In this document: positions 34,543 to 45,667 of the stretch, piece by piece | How positions within the stretch are numbered: the first letter of the stretch is position 1 | Layout: every line of letters begins with the position of its first letter | Notes under the pieces: model-generated | The model's database searches: none | What the model saw: only the letters and a program-made list of their open reading frames with translations | What the model was told of the DNA's origin: nothing | Source of the DNA: Streptomyces tateyamensis | Lineage (GTDB): Bacteria; Actinomycetota; Actinomycetes; Streptomycetales; Streptomycetaceae | Reading direction: 5' to 3' | Length of the DNA stretch: 64,000 bases | NCBI RefSeq assembly: GCF_003205575.1 | Contig: NZ_PYBW01000097.1 | Coordinates: 1-64,000 of the forward strand | Program-made: the position numbers and the translations under genes

Positions 34543-35585
34543 AGATCGACCTGACCGACACCACGGCAAGCAAGATCAACAGCGCCCTGATGGACGCCCG
34601 CCGGGCCAGCGGTTCCACCGCTGCCGGCATGGTCCTGACCCTGGTGATCGTGGTGGACGAAGGCAGCGCGTACGACGCCCTCAGGGCGGCGAACGACGCC
34701 TCCCGCGAGCACCCCTCGCGGATCCTCGCGGTGATCAAGCGGGCCGGGCGCTCCCCCCGGGCCCGCGCCGGGACGCGGCTGGACGCCGAGATCCTGGTCG
34801 GCTCCGACGCCGGCTCGGGCGAGACGGTGATCCTGCGGATGCACGGCGAGCTGGTCTCGCACGCGCAGTCCGTGGTGCTGCCGCTGCTGCTGCCGGACGC
34901 CCCCGTGGTGGTCTGGTGGCCGGAGAACGCGCCGCTGCACGCCGCCCAGGACCCGCTGGGCGCGATCGCCCAGCGCCGGATCACCGACGCGGTCACCGCC
35001 GAGTCGCCGGTCGACCAGCTGGCGGTCCGCGCCGACAGCTACACCCCCGGCGACACCGACCTGGCCTGGACCCGGATCACCGGCTGGCGCTCGATGCTGG
35101 CCGCCGCGCTGGACCAGAAGCCCGCCACGGTGACCGCCGCGGTGGTCGAGGGCGAGTCCTACAACCCCAGCGTCGAGCTGCTCGGCCTGTGGCTGCACGA
35201 CCGCCTGCGGGTCCCGGTGGAGCGGGTGGTCACCGGCGGTCCGGGCATCACCGCGGTGCGGATGCGCACCGCGGACGGCGACATCGTGCTGGACCGGCCG
35301 GACGGGCTGATGGGCACCCTGTCCATCCCCGGCTCGCCGGACCGGATGGTGGCGCTCAAGCGGCGCGAGACCAGCGAGCTGATCGCCGAGGAGCTGCGCA
35401 GACTCGACCCGGACGACATCTACGCCGCCGCGGTGCGCACCGGGGTGGGCCGGCTGATCGAGCGGGGCACCGTCCCGGCCGCCACCGAGGCCGCTGCGGC
35501 CGAGGCCGCCACCGAGGCGGCCGCCGAGGCCGTCGCGGCGGAGGAGCCGAAGAAGGCCGCCCCCCGGAAGCGGACCAAGGCATGA
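34539..35585 (+). CDS. opcA: Glucose-6-phosphate dehydrogenase assembly protein OpcA
   Basis: The 348-residue protein is needed for active G6PDH in actinobacteria and cyanobacteria. The core motifs are ILAVIKRAGRSPRARAGTRLDAEILVG, LLLPDAPVVVWWPENAP and ITGWRSMLAAALDQ. The C-terminal 45 residues are an Ala/Glu/Lys-rich tail (AATEAAAEAVAAEEPKKAAP) that looks disordered. Both ends overlap neighbours by ATGA. Confidence 0.95.
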   Translation: MKIDLTDTTASKINSALMDARRASGSTAAGMVLTLVIVVDEGSAYDALRAANDASREHPSRILAVIKRAGRSPRARAGTRLDAEILVGSDAGSGETVILRMHGELVSHAQSVVLPLLLPDAPVVVWWPENAPLHAAQDPLGAIAQRRITDAVTAESPVDQLAVRADSYTPGDTDLAWTRITGWRSMLAAALDQKPATVTAAVVEGESYNPSVELLGLWLHDRLRVPVERVVTGGPGITAVRMRTADGDIVLDRPDGLMGTLSIPGSPDRMVALKRRETSELIAEELRRLDPDDIYAAAVRTGVGRLIERGTVPAATEAAAAEAATEAAAEAVAAEEPKKAAPRKRTKA

Positions 35586-36370
35586 CCGCCGCCACCCCGC
35601 AGCTGGTGGTGCACCGCGACAAGGAGCTGATGGCCCAGGCGGCCGCCGCGCGACTGATCACCCGGATCGTCGATGCCCAGGCCGCCCGGGGCACCGCCTC
35701 CGTGGTGCTCACCGGCGGGCGCAACGGCAACGCGCTGCTGGCCGCGATCGCCGGCTCCCCGGCCCGGGACGCGGTGGACTGGTCCCGGCTGGAGCTGTGG
35801 TGGGGCGACGAGCGGTTCGTCCCGTCCGCCGACCCCGAGCGCAACGCGGTGCAGGCCACCGACGAGCTGCTCGGGCGGGTCCCGCTGGACCCGGCGCGGG
35901 TGCACTTCATGCCCGCCTCGGACGGGGTGGACGGCGCCGACGTGGAGGCCGCCGCCGAGCGGTACGCCGAGGAGCTGGCCAAGGCGGCCCGGCCGCAGGA
36001 CCGCCTCGGCGTGCCGGCCTTCGACGTGCTGCTGCTGGGCGTCGGCCCGGACACCCACGTGGCCTCGCTCTTCCCCGAGCACCCGGGCGTGCGGGAGACC
36101 GCGCGCACGGTGGTCGGGGTGCGCGGGGCGCCGAAGCCGCCGCCTACCCGGATCTCGCTGACCCTGCCGGCCATCCGGGCGGCCCGCGAGGTCTGGCTGC
36201 TGGCGGCCGGCGAGGACAAGGCGGACGCGGTGGCGCTGGCGCTGTCCGGCCCGGGCGAGCTGCTCGCCCCGGCCTCCGGCGCGTACGGCACCGCCCGCAC
36301 GCTCTGGCTGCTGGACCGGGCTGCGGCCGCCAAGCTGCCGCCGCAGCTCTACCCGCCGGCTTCGGCCTGA
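35582..36370 (+). CDS. pgl: 6-phosphogluconolactonase
   Basis: The 262-residue hydrolase of the NagB fold starts at ATG 35582 within the opcA stop. Signatures are VVLTGGRNGNALLAAI, LELWWGDERFVP, and FDVLLLGVGPDTHVASLFPEHP. It completes the oxidative branch. The operon ends here at a strong hairpin; no pgi gene follows, unlike the S. coelicolor cluster as I remember it. Confidence 0.95.
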   Translation: MTAATPQLVVHRDKELMAQAAAARLITRIVDAQAARGTASVVLTGGRNGNALLAAIAGSPARDAVDWSRLELWWGDERFVPSADPERNAVQATDELLGRVPLDPARVHFMPASDGVDGADVEAAAERYAEELAKAARPQDRLGVPAFDVLLLGVGPDTHVASLFPEHPGVRETARTVVGVRGAPKPPPTRISLTLPAIRAAREVWLLAAGEDKADAVALALSGPGELLAPASGAYGTARTLWLLDRAAAAKLPPQLYPPASA

Positions 36371-36390
36371 CCGGCCGTCAGAGCAGCGCA

Positions 36391-36424
36391 GAGGGGTGGT
36401 GCACCGTCAGGTGCACCACCCCTC
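36391..36424. terminator. Strong hairpin terminator after pgl
   Basis: A perfect stem of 14-15 bp (GAGGGGTGGTGCAC, 36391-36404, with 36411-36424) and a very short loop lies between convergent pgl and the RbpA-like gene. Confidence 0.85.
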
Positions 36425-36435
36425 GTCACATCGCC

Positions 36436-36771
36436 TCAGATCTCGCCGCGCAGCTTGGCCAGCGCCTCGGCCAGGATCGCCTCGCCGTCGGCGTCGCTGC
36501 GCCGCTCGCGGACGTAGGCCAGGTGCGTCTTGTACGGCTCGTTGCGCGACGGCGCCGGCGGGTTGTGCTCGTCCTGCCCGGCCGGGAACCCGCAGCGCGG
36601 GCAGTCCCAGGTCTCCGGGACGACGGCCTCGGCTGCGAAGCTCGGCCGCGTCTCGTGCTTGTTGGCGCACCAGAAGGAGATCCGGGTGCGCGGAGCGGAC
36701 TCACCACGCTCCGCCTCACCCATCGGGCCTGCCCCGACCCTGCTGCCACGGATGGCGTTGCCACTTGCCAC
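36436..36771 (-). CDS. RbpA-family RNA polymerase-binding protein (RbpB-type paralogue)
   Basis: The 111-residue protein begins at GTG 36771 (MASGNAIRGSRVGAGPMGEAERGESAPR). It has the RbpA layout: basic N-terminal tail, a zinc-ribbon core (WCANKHE and WDCPRCG, giving Cys, His and two Cys as ligands), and a sigma-interacting C-terminal helix (EPYKTHLAYVRERRSDADGEAILAEALAKLRGEI). The sequence differs clearly from the classical SCO1421 RbpA (with its SYETDRG and THWDMLMERRT), so I regard it as the paralogue. It would bind RNA polymerase holoenzyme. Confidence 0.85.
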   Translation of the reverse strand: MASGNAIRGSRVGAGPMGEAERGESAPRTRISFWCANKHETRPSFAAEAVVPETWDCPRCGFPAGQDEHNPPAPSRNEPYKTHLAYVRERRSDADGEAILAEALAKLRGEI

Positions 36772-36915
36772 GGTCTGACTCCCTGCATGCCCTGGAACCG
36801 CCTGGGATGTGCCCAGGCGCTGCCAACCGGCCGCCGACTGCGGACAGTGGCAAGTTGTCCTAGTGTACGGAGCGGATAAGGTTCTGTCCGCACCGCCTGT
36901 GGAACTGAGTCCGGA

Positions 36916-37152
36916 TCAGCCCTTGACCTTGATGAGCAGGCCCAGGACGACGATGCAGGCGAACCAGCCCAGGCCCACGATGATCGTGATCCGGTCCAGG
37001 TTGCGCTCGGCCACCGCCGAACCCCCGCCCGTGGACATCGAGCCGCCACCGAACATGTCGGACAGACCGCCGCCCTTCCCCTTGTGCAGCAGCACCAGGA
37101 GGACCATCAGCAGGCTGAAGATGATCAGGGCAATCGAGAACCCGAGAACCAC
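36916..37152 (-). CDS. secG: Protein-export membrane protein SecG
   Basis: This 78-residue protein has two membrane helices (FSIALIIFSLLMVLLVLLH and ITIIVGLGWFACIVVLGLLI) with the GKGGGLSDMFGGG loop between them, typical of SecG. It is part of the SecYEG translocon. It starts at GTG 37152. As in other actinobacteria it lies downstream of gap-pgk-tpiA. Confidence 0.95.
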   Translation of the reverse strand: MVLGFSIALIIFSLLMVLLVLLHKGKGGGLSDMFGGGSMSTGGGSAVAERNLDRITIIVGLGWFACIVVLGLLIKVKG

Positions 37153-37194
37153 GGCGGGACCAACTCTCTCGTTCTGTTTGGGTCAGGAGGCGAA

Positions 37195-37225
37195 GGGCCG
37201 GACCGCCAGGAAAGGGGTCCGGCCC
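37195..37225 (-). terminator. Hairpin between tpiA and secG
   Basis: A perfect 10-bp stem (GGGCCGGACC, 37195-37204, with 37216-37225) and 11-nt loop lies in the 97-bp gap. It could end or attenuate the gap-pgk-tpiA transcript before secG. Confidence 0.7.
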
Positions 37226-37249
37226 AAAGACTACGTTGCCAGGGGGGCG

Positions 37250-38035
37250 TTAGCCTACCGCCTGCTCGCGGTAGCGCACGATCTTGACGAACTCGTCGGC
37301 GTCCAGCGAGGCTCCGCCGATCAGGCCGCCGTCGATGTCGGGCTTGGCCATCAGGCCCGCCACGTTCCCGGCCTTCATCGAACCGCCGTACAGCACACGG
37401 ACCTTGTCGGCCAGCTCGGCGCCGTACAGCTCGGCCAGCCGGGCCCGGATCGCACCGCAGACCTCCTGCGCGTCCTCCGGGGTGGCCACCTCGCCGGTGC
37501 CGATCGCCCAGACCGGCTCGTAGGCGACGACGATCGACTCGGCGTCCGCCGCGGTCAGCCCCTCCAGCGCACCGTCCAGCTGGGCCAGCGTGTACGCGAC
37601 GTGGGTGCCGGCCTTGCGGATCTCCAGCGGCTCGCCGATGCACAGGATCGGGGTGATCGCGCTGCGGTAGGCGGCCTTGACCTTGGCGTTGACGATCTCC
37701 TCGTTCTCGCCGTGGTACTGGCGCCGCTCCGAGTGGCCGATCACCGCGTAGCTGCACTTGAGCTTGGCCAGCATCGGGCCGGAGATCTCGCCGGTGTAGG
37801 CACCGGAGTCGTGGGCCGAGATGTCCTGCGAGCCGTACTTGATCTTCAGCTTGTCGCCGTCGACCAGGGTCTGCACCGAGCGCAGGTCGGTGAACGGGGT
37901 CAGCACCGCGACCTCGACCGCCTCGTAGTCCTTGTCGGCCAGCGCGAAGGCCAGCTTCTGGGTGTGCTGGATGGCCTCGAGGTGGTTGAGGTTCATCTTC
38001 CAGTTGCCCGCCATCAGCGGGAGACGCTCAGTCAT
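37250..38035 (-). CDS. tpiA: Triosephosphate isomerase
   Basis: The 261-residue barrel enzyme has GNWKMN at residues 10-15, the catalytic His in [11 protein letters not shown], the catalytic Glu in [13 protein letters not shown] and the phosphate loop [11 protein letters not shown]. It follows pgk by 6 bp and is thus co-transcribed. Confidence 0.97.
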   Translation of the reverse strand: MTERLPLMAGNWKMNLNHLEAIQHTQKLAFALADKDYEAVEVAVLTPFTDLRSVQTLVDGDKLKIKYGSQDISAHDSGAYTGEISGPMLAKLKCSYAVIGHSERRQYHGENEEIVNAKVKAAYRSAITPILCIGEPLEIRKAGTHVAYTLAQLDGALEGLTAADAESIVVAYEPVWAIGTGEVATPEDAQEVCGAIRARLAELYGAELADKVRVLYGGSMKAGNVAGLMAKPDIDGGLIGGASLDADEFVKIVRYREQAVG

Positions 38036-38041
38036 CTGCTC

Positions 38042-39247
38042 TCAGTCCTCCAGGGCGGCGATACCGGGGAGGGTCTTGCCCTCCAGGTACTCCAGGCTTG
38101 CGCCACCGCCGGTCGAAATGTGTCCGAACTCGGTCTCGTCGAAGCCGAGGGTGCGCACGGCCGCGGCCGAGTCGCCGCCGCCGACCACGGTGAAGGCCTC
38201 GGAGTCCAGCAGCGCCTGGGCCACCGCGCGGGTGCCCTCGGCGAACTGCGGGTGCTCGAAGACGCCCATCGGGCCGTTCCAGAAGACGGTCCTGGCGTCG
38301 GCCAGCTTCTCGGCGAACAGCTGCGCGGTCTTCGGGCCGATGTCCAGGCCCAGCTTGCCGGCCGGGATCGCGTCGACGTCGACCACCTCGAAGTCCGCCA
38401 CCGGGCTCTGGCCCTTGACGTCGGGGAAGCCGCCGGCCACCGCGGTGTCCACCGGGATGACGAACTCGACGCCGTTGGCCTTCGCCCGCTCCAGGTACTC
38501 CTGCACCAGCGGGATCTGGTCCTCCTGCAGCAGCGAGGCGCCCACCTCGTGGCCCTGGGCCTTGAGGAAGGTGAACATCATGCCGCCGCCGATCAGGATC
38601 CGGTCGGCCTTGCCCAGCAGGTTGTCGATCACGCCGACCTTGTCGGAGACCTTGGAGCCGCCGAGCACCACCGCGTACGGGCGGGCCACGTCCTCGGTCA
38701 GCCGCTTGAGGACGCCCAGCTCCTTCTCGATCAGCAGGCCGACCGCGTGCGGCAGCCGGGCCGGCAGGTCGAAGACGGAGGCGTGCTTGCGGTGCACCGC
38801 GCCGAAGCCGTCGCCGACGTAGCGGTCGGCCAGCCCGGCGAGCTGGTCGGCGAAGGCGCCGCGCTCGGCGTCGTCCTTGCTGGTCTCCCCCGCGTTGAAG
38901 CGCAGGTTCTCCAGCAGCACCACGCCGCCGTCGGCCAGCGCCGCGACGGCGGCCTTGGCGCTGTCGCCCACGGTGTCGGTGGCGAAGTCGACCGGGACAC
39001 CGAGGATCTCGCCCAGGCGCACCGCGACGGGCGCGAGCGAGTACTGCGGGTCCGGCTCACCCTTGGGGCGGCCGAGGTGGGAGGCGACGATCACCTTGGC
39101 GCCGCGCTCGAGCAGCGCGGCGATGGTCGGCGCGACGGCGCGGATCCGGCCGTCGTCGGTGATCGTGTCGCCGCTCAGCGGAACGTTGAGGTCGGCGCGG
39201 ACGAACACCCGCTGGCCGGACACCTCGAGGTCGTCGATGGTCTTCAC
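38042..39247 (-). CDS. pgk: Phosphoglycerate kinase
   Basis: This 401-residue kinase shows RVFVRADLNVPL at the N-terminus, the substrate segments SHLGRPKG and GDGFGAVHRKHAS, and the nucleotide-site regions NGPMGVFE and GGGDSAAAV. It is the middle gene of gap-pgk-tpiA; 160 bp separate it from gap. Confidence 0.97.
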   Translation of the reverse strand: MKTIDDLEVSGQRVFVRADLNVPLSGDTITDDGRIRAVAPTIAALLERGAKVIVASHLGRPKGEPDPQYSLAPVAVRLGEILGVPVDFATDTVGDSAKAAVAALADGGVVLLENLRFNAGETSKDDAERGAFADQLAGLADRYVGDGFGAVHRKHASVFDLPARLPHAVGLLIEKELGVLKRLTEDVARPYAVVLGGSKVSDKVGVIDNLLGKADRILIGGGMMFTFLKAQGHEVGASLLQEDQIPLVQEYLERAKANGVEFVIPVDTAVAGGFPDVKGQSPVADFEVVDVDAIPAGKLGLDIGPKTAQLFAEKLADARTVFWNGPMGVFEHPQFAEGTRAVAQALLDSEAFTVVGGGDSAAAVRTLGFDETEFGHISTGGGASLEYLEGKTLPGIAALED

Positions 39248-39338
39248 GGTCTTCGGTCTCCTGGGAGAAGGCGCTGAACAGGCGGCACGGCGCCGGGCCG
39301 CCGGGGGTTGGGGGCGAAATGAGGGGTGCGCGCAGGGA

Positions 39339-39377
39339 CAGGGCCCGGACGGCGGGTGTTCCGCCGGCCGGGCCCTG
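39339..39377 (-). terminator. Long hairpin between gap and pgk
   Basis: A 17-bp stem with one mismatch and loop GTGTT fills 39339-39377. It probably reduces read-through or stabilises the gap mRNA, so that gap is made in excess over pgk. Confidence 0.75.
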
Positions 39378-39407
39378 ACACCTCACTTCACGTCAGCTGT
39401 CGCTGCG

Positions 39408-40412
<1,005 letters not shown>

Positions 40413-40537
40413 TTACCGATCTCCTCTGAGGTACGCCGGGCTATGCCGACGGGGGTGGAGTTTGGGATGTCCCCGACCACCCACGACCCTACCCCCCGGA
40501 CGTGTTCCGGAGCACATCACCCCCCGAGGTCAAGCCC

Positions 40538-40583
40538 CTGGCGTGGCGTTGTACGCCACATTGCGTCGCAACCGCCACGCCAG
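40538..40583 (-). terminator. Nested hairpins downstream of whiA
   Basis: CTGGCGTGGCG (40538-40548) pairs with CGCCACGCCAG (40573-40583). Inside, GTGGCG-ttgta-CGCCAC and TTGCG-t-CGCAA could form alternative small stems. It begins 10 bp after the whiA stop, so termination of the uvrC-rapZ-yvcK-whiA transcript is the simplest role. Confidence 0.65.
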
Positions 40584-40592
40584 GCACACGGG

Positions 40593-41573
40593 TCAGTTGA
40601 GTGCCATCTCCTCCGTCAGGTTGGCCTCGGTGTTGGGCAGGCCCAGCTCCATCGCGCGCTTGTCGGCCATCGCCAGCAGGCGGCGGATCCGGCCGGCCAC
40701 CGCGTCCTTGGTCAGCGGCGGGTCGGCGAGCGCGCCCAGCTCCTCCAGCGAGGCCTGCTTGTGCTGCATCCGCAGTGCGCCGGCCGCTGCCAGGTGCTCG
40801 GGCACCTCCTCGCCCAGGATCTCCAGCGCGCGCTGGACCCGGGCGCCGGCCGCGACCGCGGCGCGGGCCGAGCGGCGCAGGTTGGCGTCGTCGAAGTTGG
40901 CCAGCCGGTTGGCGGTGGCCCGCACCTCGCGGCGCAGCCGGCGCTCCTCCCAGGCCAGCACCGACTCGTGCGCGCCGAGCCGGGTGAGCAGCGCGCCGAT
41001 CGCGTCGCCGTCCCGGATCACCACCCGGTCCGCGCCGCGCACCTCGCGGGCCTTGGCCGGGATGCCCAGCCGGCGGGCCGCGCCGACCAGGGCCAGGGCC
41101 GCCTCGGAGCCGGGGCAGGTGATCTCCAGCGAGGAGGACCTGCCCGGCTCGGTCAGCGAGCCGTGGGCCAGGAACGCACCGCGCCAGGCCGCCTCGGCAT
41201 CGCAGGTGGCACCCGAGACCACCGCCGGGGGCAGGCCCCGGATCGGCCGGCCCCGCCCGTCCACCAACCCCGTCTGCCGGGCCAGCAGCTCACCGTCCTT
41301 GATCACCCGGACCACGTACCGGCTGCCGCGCCGCAGCCCGCTGGGGGCCATCACCACCAGTTCGGACGCGTGGCCGAAGATCTCCAGCAGGTCCTTGCGC
41401 AGCCGCCGGGCCGCAATGCCGGTGTCCAGCTCCGCCTCGATCACGATCCGACCGCTCACAATGTGCAGTCCGCCCGCGAATCGCAGGATCGCCGACACCT
41501 CAGCCTTGCGACAGCAGGCCCGGGTGACAGGGAGCCGCGAGATTTCGTCCTTCACCGCTGCCGTCATCGCCAT
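40593..41573 (-). CDS. whiA: Sporulation regulator WhiA
   Basis: The 326-residue protein starts at ATG 41573 ([14 protein letters not shown]). It has a LAGLIDADG-like N-terminal domain ([48 protein letters not shown]) and a C-terminal helix-turn-helix ([34 protein letters not shown]). With WhiB it controls the switch from hyphal growth to spore septation in Streptomyces. It overlaps the end of yvcK by 10 bp. Confidence 0.96.
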   Translation of the reverse strand: MAMTAAVKDEISRLPVTRACCRKAEVSAILRFAGGLHIVSGRIVIEAELDTGIAARRLRKDLLEIFGHASELVVMAPSGLRRGSRYVVRVIKDGELLARQTGLVDGRGRPIRGLPPAVVSGATCDAEAAWRGAFLAHGSLTEPGRSSSLEITCPGSEAALALVGAARRLGIPAKAREVRGADRVVIRDGDAIGALLTRLGAHESVLAWEERRLRREVRATANRLANFDDANLRRSARAAVAAGARVQRALEILGEEVPEHLAAAGALRMQHKQASLEELGALADPPLTKDAVAGRIRRLLAMADKRAMELGLPNTEANLTEEMALN

Positions 41574-42631
41574 GGGCCGATCCTTCCATGTGTCCGGAAA
41601 ATCCGGTCGTACGCGGCGGCCAGAAGCTCCGGGTCGTGTCGCGGGCTGCCGTCCTTGGCGGCCACCTTGTCCAGCACCAGCGCCGCCCCCATCCGCTGGG
41701 CGGCGCTGCGCAGGCCACCCAGGTCGGCCACGCCGAAGGCACCGCCGGTGACCGCGCGCTCGTCCACCAGGATCGCATCCACCCCCAACAGCGGAGCGTG
41801 GTCGGCGATCACCTCCAGGTGGCGCTGCGGGGTGAAGCCCTCGGTCTCGCCCGGCTGGGGGGCCAGGTTGAGGCAGAGCAGCCGGCGCGCCTTGGTCTCC
41901 ACCAGGGCCTTGGCCAGCTCCGGCACCAGCAGGTGCGGCAGCACGCTGGTGAACCAGGAGCCGGGGCCGAGCACCACCCAGTCGGCCTCCAGCACCGCGG
42001 TCACCGCCTCCGGCACCGCGGGCGGCTCCTCCGGCAGCAGCCGCACCGACTGCACGGTGCCCGGGGTGCCCGCCACGCTGGCCTGGCCGCGGACCGCGGC
42101 GACCAGTGCGGGGTGGGCCGGGTCGTGGCCGCGCACCTGGGCCTCGATGTCCAGCGGGACCGCCGACATCGGCAGCACCCGGCCCTGCACGTTGAGCAGC
42201 CGGGCGACCCACTCCAGGGCCGCCACCGGGTCGCCGAGCTTCTCCCACAGGGCCACGATCAGCAGGTTGCCGACCGCGTGCCCGCCCAGCTCGCCGTTGC
42301 CGGAGAACCGCTGCTGGATCACCTCGGACCAGGTGCGGCCCCACTCGTCGTCCCCGCAGAGTGCGGCCAGCGCCTTGCGCAGGTCGCCGGGCGGCAGCAC
42401 GCCGAGCTCGGACCGCAGCCGGCCGCTGGAGCCGCCGTCGTCGGCCACGGTGACCACCGCGGTCAGGTCGGAGGTGAGTCGGCGCAGTGCGGAGAGCGAG
42501 GCGGACAGCCCCTGGCCGCCGCCCAGTGCGGTGATCCGCGGCGCGGTGCCCCGCGGTGCTCTCGATGCGCCCGGGGATCCCCGCTCAGCGGCCTTGTGCT
42601 GGAGCTGCCGCCCTGGCGAGTATCCCGTCAC
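41564..42631 (-). CDS. YvcK/CofD-like gluconeogenesis factor
   Basis: The 355-residue protein has a CofD-like Rossmann fold: [50 protein letters not shown], and [22 protein letters not shown]. In Bacillus and mycobacteria YvcK/CuvA binds UDP-sugars and affects cell-wall growth and carbon use. It sits between rapZ and whiA, as in almost all Gram-positive bacteria. GTG 42631 is the start. Confidence 0.94.
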   Translation of the reverse strand: MTGYSPGRQLQHKAAERGSPGASRAPRGTAPRITALGGGQGLSASLSALRRLTSDLTAVVTVADDGGSSGRLRSELGVLPPGDLRKALAALCGDDEWGRTWSEVIQQRFSGNGELGGHAVGNLLIVALWEKLGDPVAALEWVARLLNVQGRVLPMSAVPLDIEAQVRGHDPAHPALVAAVRGQASVAGTPGTVQSVRLLPEEPPAVPEAVTAVLEADWVVLGPGSWFTSVLPHLLVPELAKALVETKARRLLCLNLAPQPGETEGFTPQRHLEVIADHAPLLGVDAILVDERAVTGGAFGVADLGGLRSAAQRMGAALVLDKVAAKDGSPRHDPELLAAAYDRIFRTHGRIGPWR

Positions 42632-42676
42632 ACCTACCCCACGTTCCTGTCGGTCGGCGGTGCTGGGGGACCGCCG

Positions 42677-43591
42677 TTACTCCCGTCCCATGTCGCGGTG
42701 CACGAGCACCGTTTCCACGCCGTCGGCGACCAGACGCTTCGTCAGCCGCTCCGACATGGCCACGCTGCGATGCTTGCCACCGGTGCAGCCTACGGCAAGG
42801 GTCATGTGGCGCTTACCCTCTCGCCGATAACCCTCGGTGACAATACGCAGGAGGTCGGTGTAACCGTCCAGGAACGCCTGGGCGCCGGGCTGGGCGAAGA
42901 CGTAGTCGGCCACCGCCGCATCGGTGCCGGTGTGGGCCCGCAGCTCCGGGACCCAGTGCGGGTTGGGCAGGAAGCGGCAGTCGACCACCAGGTCGGCGTC
43001 GACCGGCAGGCCGTACTTGAAGCCGAAGCTCATCACGGTGCAGCGCAGCGCGGGCTCGTCGTGGTCGGCGAACTGGGCGTCCAGCTTGGCGCGCAGCTGG
43101 TGGACGTTGAGGTCGGTGGTGTCGATCACCAGGTCGGCCTCGCCGCGCAGCTCGCGCAGCAGGTCGCGCTCGCGGGCGATGCCGTCCACCAGGCGGGCAT
43201 CGCCCTGCAGCGGGTGCGGGCGGCGCACCGACTCGAAGCGGCGCACCAGCACGTCGTCGCTGGACTCCAGGTAGACGATCCGCATCCGGGTGCCGCGCTT
43301 GTCCAGCTCCTCCAGCGAGGCGCGCAGGTCGTCGAAGAACTGGCGGCCGCGGACGTCGATCACCACGCCGATCCGGGCCACCGCGCCCTGCGAGCGGGCG
43401 CCGAGGTCGACCATGGTCGGGATCAGGGCCGGCGGCAGGTTGTCGACCACGAACCAGTCGAGGTCCTCCAAGCACTTGGCGGCCGTGCTGCGGCCGGCGC
43501 CGGACATCCCGGAGATGATGACCAGCTCGGGGGCGGTCTCGTCGCCGGCCGGCTCCGGCCGGGCCGCGCGCCCCTCGTCGGACACTGTCAC
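42677..43591 (-). CDS. rapZ: RapZ/YvcJ-family nucleotide-binding protein
   Basis: The 304-residue protein starts at GTG 43591, overlapping the uvrC stop as GTGA. The P-loop is GMSGAGRS, with Arg in place of the usual Lys, as I recall for actinobacterial members. The C-terminal domain is well conserved ([44 protein letters not shown]). In E. coli RapZ is an RNA adaptor; the role in actinobacteria is less clear. Confidence 0.94.
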   Translation of the reverse strand: MTVSDEGRAARPEPAGDETAPELVIISGMSGAGRSTAAKCLEDLDWFVVDNLPPALIPTMVDLGARSQGAVARIGVVIDVRGRQFFDDLRASLEELDKRGTRMRIVYLESSDDVLVRRFESVRRPHPLQGDARLVDGIARERDLLRELRGEADLVIDTTDLNVHQLRAKLDAQFADHDEPALRCTVMSFGFKYGLPVDADLVVDCRFLPNPHWVPELRAHTGTDAAVADYVFAQPGAQAFLDGYTDLLRIVTEGYRREGKRHMTLAVGCTGGKHRSVAMSERLTKRLVADGVETVLVHRDMGRE

Positions 43592-45624
43592 TTCGGTTCC
43601 CCGCTCTCGGTGCTGTGTTGCGTTCCCTGTGGCACTTCGTCGTCCATGATCTCGCCTGTGGCGGTGTTCAGCGCGAAGGCGGAGGGTGTCCGGGAGGCCA
43701 ACGCCGCGACAACAGTCTCCGCGGTGCGCCGGCCAATTCCCGGGACCTGGCAGATCTCCTCGACCGTGGCGGCCCGCAGCTTCTTCACCGAGCCGAAGTG
43801 CTTGAGCAGGGCGGTGCGCCTGGTCTCGCCCAGACCCGGCACCGCGTCCAGCCCGCCGGCGGTGAGCCGCTTGGCCCGCTTGCCGCGCTGGTAGGTGATG
43901 GCGAACCGGTGCGCCTCGTCGCGCACCCGCTGCAGCAGGTAGAGGCCCTCGCTGCTGCGCGGCAGCACCACCGGGTCGTCCTGGCCGGGCAGCCAGACCT
44001 CCTCCAGCCGCTTGGCCAGGCCGCACAGCGCCACGTCGTCGATGCCGAGCTCGTCGAGGGCGCGGCGGGCGGCGGCCACCTGGGGCTGGCCGCCGTCCAC
44101 CACCAGCAGCTGGGGCGGGTAGGCGAAGCGCTTGGGGCGGCCGTCCTCGGTGCGCGGGCCGTCGCCGTCGGGGCGCGCACCGTCGTCCTCGGGGCCCTCC
44201 TCGGGGACCGCCCACTCGCCGGTCTGCTCGCGCTCGCGCAGGTAGCGGCGGAACCGGCGGCTGATCACCTCGTGCATCGAGCGGACGTCGTCCTGCCCGG
44301 AGAAGCCCTTGATCTGGAACCGGCGGTACTCGCTCTTGCGGGCCAGTCCGTCCTCGAAGACCACCATCGAGGCGACCACGTCCTCGCCCTGCAGGTGGGA
44401 GATGTCGAAACACTCGATCCGCAGCGGGACGGAGTCCAGCTCCAGCGCGTCGGCGATCTCCTGCAGCGCGCGGCTGCGGGTGGTCAGGTCGGAGGCCCGC
44501 TTGGTCTTGTGCAGCGCCAGCGCGTGTTGGGCGTTGCGGGCCACCGTCTCCATCAGGTCCTTCTTGTCGCCGCGCTGCGGCACCCGCAGGTCGACCTGGG
44601 CGCCGCGCAGGCCGGTCAGCCACTCCTGGACCGGGGCCAGCGGCTCGGGCAGCGCCGGGACCAGCACCTCGCGCGGCACCGAGGCGGTGTCGCCGCCGTA
44701 GAGCTGCTGCAGCGCGTGCTCGACCAGGGCGGCGCTGTCCACGTCCTCGACCTTGTCGGTGACCCAGCCGCGCTGGCCGCGCACCCGGCCGCCGCGCACG
44801 TGGAAGATCTGCACCGCGGCCTCCAGCTCGTCCTCGGCGAGGGCGAGCAGGTCGGCGTCGGTGCCGTCGGCCAGCACGACGGCGTTCTTCTCCATCGCGC
44901 GCTTGAGCGCCTCGATGTCGTCACGCAGCCGGGCGGCCTTCTCGTACTCCGTCTCGGCGGCGGCCTGCTGCATCTGCTGCTCCAGCCGGCGCAGCTGGTT
45001 GCCGGTCCGGCCGGCCATGAAGTCGCAGAACTCCTCGGCCAGTTCGCGGTGCTCGGCGGCCGAGACCCGGCCGACGCAGGGGGCCGCGCACTTGCCGATG
45101 TAGCCGAGCAGGCAGGGGCGGCCGACCTGCTGGGCGCGCTTGAAGACGCCGGTGGAGCAGGTGCGCACCGGGAAGACCCGCAGCAGCAGGTCCACCGTCT
45201 CGCGGATCGCCCAGGCGTGGCCGTAGGGGCCGAAGTACCGCACGCCCTTGCGGTGCGCCCCGCGCATCACCTGGACCCGGGGGAACTCCTCGTTCAGGGT
45301 GACGGCGAGCTCGGGGTAGCTCTTGTCGTCGCGGTACTTGACGTTGAACCGGGGGTCGTACTCCTTGATCCAGGAGTACTCCAGCTGCAGCGCCTCGACC
45401 TCGGTGCCGACCACCGTCCACTCCACCGAGGCCGCGGTGGTGACCATGGTGGCGGTGCGCGGGTGCAGGTTGGCCAGGTCCTGGAAGTAGGAGGAGAGCC
45501 GCGGGCGCAGGCTCTTGGCCTTGCCGACGTAGATCACCCGACCGTGCGCGTCCCGGAACCGGTAGACCCCGGGGGACGTCGGAATCGCCCCCGGTGCCGG
45601 GCGGTAGGTGGACGGGTCAGCCAT
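43588..45624 (-). CDS. uvrC: Excinuclease ABC subunit C
   Basis: The 678-residue nuclease has the GIY-YIG domain ([29 protein letters not shown]), a UVR motif region ([22 protein letters not shown]), the RNase-H-like catalytic domain ([38 protein letters not shown]) and a C-terminal helix-hairpin-helix pair ([20 protein letters not shown]). It makes both incisions in nucleotide excision repair. Confidence 0.97.
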   Translation of the reverse strand: MADPSTYRPAPGAIPTSPGVYRFRDAHGRVIYVGKAKSLRPRLSSYFQDLANLHPRTATMVTTAASVEWTVVGTEVEALQLEYSWIKEYDPRFNVKYRDDKSYPELAVTLNEEFPRVQVMRGAHRKGVRYFGPYGHAWAIRETVDLLLRVFPVRTCSTGVFKRAQQVGRPCLLGYIGKCAAPCVGRVSAAEHRELAEEFCDFMAGRTGNQLRRLEQQMQQAAAETEYEKAARLRDDIEALKRAMEKNAVVLADGTDADLLALAEDELEAAVQIFHVRGGRVRGQRGWVTDKVEDVDSAALVEHALQQLYGGDTASVPREVLVPALPEPLAPVQEWLTGLRGAQVDLRVPQRGDKKDLMETVARNAQHALALHKTKRASDLTTRSRALQEIADALELDSVPLRIECFDISHLQGEDVVASMVVFEDGLARKSEYRRFQIKGFSGQDDVRSMHEVISRRFRRYLREREQTGEWAVPEEGPEDDGARPDGDGPRTEDGRPKRFAYPPQLLVVDGGQPQVAAARRALDELGIDDVALCGLAKRLEEVWLPGQDDPVVLPRSSEGLYLLQRVRDEAHRFAITYQRGKRAKRLTAGGLDAVPGLGETRRTALLKHFGSVKKLRAATVEEICQVPGIGRRTAETVVAALASRTPSAFALNTATGEIMDDEVPQGTQHSTESGEPK

Positions 45625-45667
45625 GCGGTTCGGTCCCCCTCGGATGGTGCTGTCGTCTGTGGAAACC

